From Actinomycetes bacterium (GTDB lineage: Bacteria > Actinomycetota > Actinomycetes > Prado026), in contig DATCDE010000106.1 of NCBI GenBank assembly GCA_036510875.1, positions 1-44,364 on the forward strand: DNA of 44,364 nt, written 5' to 3'. The notes beneath the pieces were generated by a model. The model saw only the letters and a list, made by a program, of their open reading frames with translations. It was not told the DNA's origin and ran no database searches. Position 1 is the stretch's first letter, and each line of letters opens with the position of its first letter. Below, in pieces: positions 43,797 through 44,364 of the stretch. A program made the position numbers and the translations under genes.

Positions 43797-44364
43797 TCAG
43801 CTCAGCACCGAGAACAGCACGTAGAGGACGATGGACAGCAGGGCGAGGAACCCGACGAACAGGCGGGAGCCCTCGAGTGAGCCGTTGAACGCCACCCCCT
43901 CGACACTGTCCGCGTTCTCCCCGACCGGGGCGGTCACCCAGCGCACCCGCAGCGAGCGGGCCAGCAGGGTCTCCACCCAGTACGCACCGATGAGCAGCCA
44001 GACGGCGAACAGCGGCATCACGGCGACGTAGACCGAAGCGAACCCGGAGGCACCGGGAAAGAACGGCAGCCGGCGCATCCCCCACAGCTGGATGCCGGCC
44101 GCCAGCACCAGGGTGCCGGCCGCGACCCCCGCAGCCACCCGCCAGTCGGTCCCGGTGCTCGGCTCGCGCAGCAGCCGCCGCGTGCTCAGCAGATACAGGA
44201 CGGCCCCGACCAGGGTCAGCACGAGCACCGGAACCGAGATGAAGCCCGACGGCGTCTGCCCGGCCGCGCGCCACAGCCCGTTGCCGTTCAGTGAGCGCAG
44301 GTAGAAGTAGGCGAACACCCCACCGCCGAAGGCCATCGCGGACACTGCCACGAACAGCCGCGAG
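43797..44364 (-). CDS. Cytochrome c oxidase subunit III-like protein (5' end beyond window)
   Basis: The fragment (189 residues, N-terminus missing) has five visible membrane helices beginning RLFVAVSAMAFGGGVFAYFYLRS, which resembles the first COX3 helices (normally LASEVMFFGG). It continues with FISVPVLVLTLVGAVLYLLSTRR, VLAAGIQLWG, VAVMPLFAVWLLIGAYWVETL and LFVGFLALLSIVLYVLFSVLS. The usual HxxHxxxG of subunit III is not present, so it is a divergent member. The frame is open at the right edge. It should be followed upstream by other oxidase genes. Confidence 0.7.
   Translation of the reverse strand, partial: SRLFVAVSAMAFGGGVFAYFYLRSLNGNGLWRAAGQTPSGFISVPVLVLTLVGAVLYLLSTRRLLREPSTGTDWRVAAGVAAGTLVLAAGIQLWGMRRLPFFPGASGFASVYVAVMPLFAVWLLIGAYWVETLLARSLRVRWVTAPVGENADSVEGVAFNGSLEGSRLFVGFLALLSIVLYVLFSVLS

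Overview
This window is a 44.4 kb piece of a high-GC actinobacterial chromosome. GTG starts are frequent, same-strand genes are often joined by 4-nt GTGA or ATGA stop/start overlaps, and there are WhiB, BldG/anti-sigma, Crp and RsiG-type regulators. The gene order closely follows the conserved block that runs in Mycobacterium tuberculosis from topA to the metallophosphoesterase Rv3683, and the corresponding topA-hppA-bldG-helicase block of Streptomyces (from memory of those genomes; not searched). The genus cannot be fixed from sequence reading alone.

Layout. 1-5378 (minus strand): the 5' end of topA, a class I methyltransferase, the proton-pumping pyrophosphatase hppA, an HATPase-fold anti-sigma protein and the BldG-type antagonist. 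5502-7835: an MrfA/YprA-type helicase with a C-terminal cysteine cluster. 7832-9782: a collapsed Tad/Flp pilus ('helicase/secretion neighborhood') locus. Remnants of cpaE, tadA, tadE and a tadE-like gene lie in the ancestral order with frameshifts and internal deletions, and tadB, tadC and the pilin gene are gone. The usual flanks, the helicase and a HAD-IB hydrolase (10104-10913), remain. 10905-14352: a Fic-like protein with a degenerate active site, and a secreted CWB2 plus arylsulfotransferase-like protein.

14421-22621 is an acetate-uptake and activation region. It holds a LytS/LytTR two-component pair, a small membrane protein, a sodium:solute symporter, a SatP-type acetate channel and acetyl-CoA synthetase. 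A 1447-bp IS4-type element, bounded by a 10-bp target duplication, sits on the symporter stop codon and separates the symporter from satP. A perfect GTGA-N6-TCAC site lies in front of satP, and the Crp regulator is encoded at 29800-30480 in the same window.

22712-39124 is housekeeping and stress biology: NhaA, a holin-X protein, an epoxide-hydrolase-like protein lacking its nucleophile, DUF309, the GTGA-coupled chain nth-thioredoxin-NUDIX-MarP, RsiG carrying a full c-di-GMP signature, Crp, a metallo-beta-lactamase/NUDIX pair, RidA with a 51-aa DUF4177 gene, two ArsA/Get3-like ATPases, WhiB, PonA, a GatB/YqeY protein, a metallophosphoesterase and tRNA-Pro(CGG). 39190-44364 is a respiratory accessory island: CtaG, a propeller lipoprotein, a multi-TM protein fused to SCO1, an unknown single-TM protein, a 37-aa membrane peptide and a COX3-like subunit cut by the window end.

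At ten gene starts an extended -10 type hexamer (TANNNT) sits 6-7 nt before the start codon, so leaderless transcription looks common. The most unusual observations are the decayed tad locus, the degenerate Fic and hydrolase active sites, the RsiG signature, the IS insertion inside a stop codon, and the SCO1 fusion with its small-peptide neighbour.
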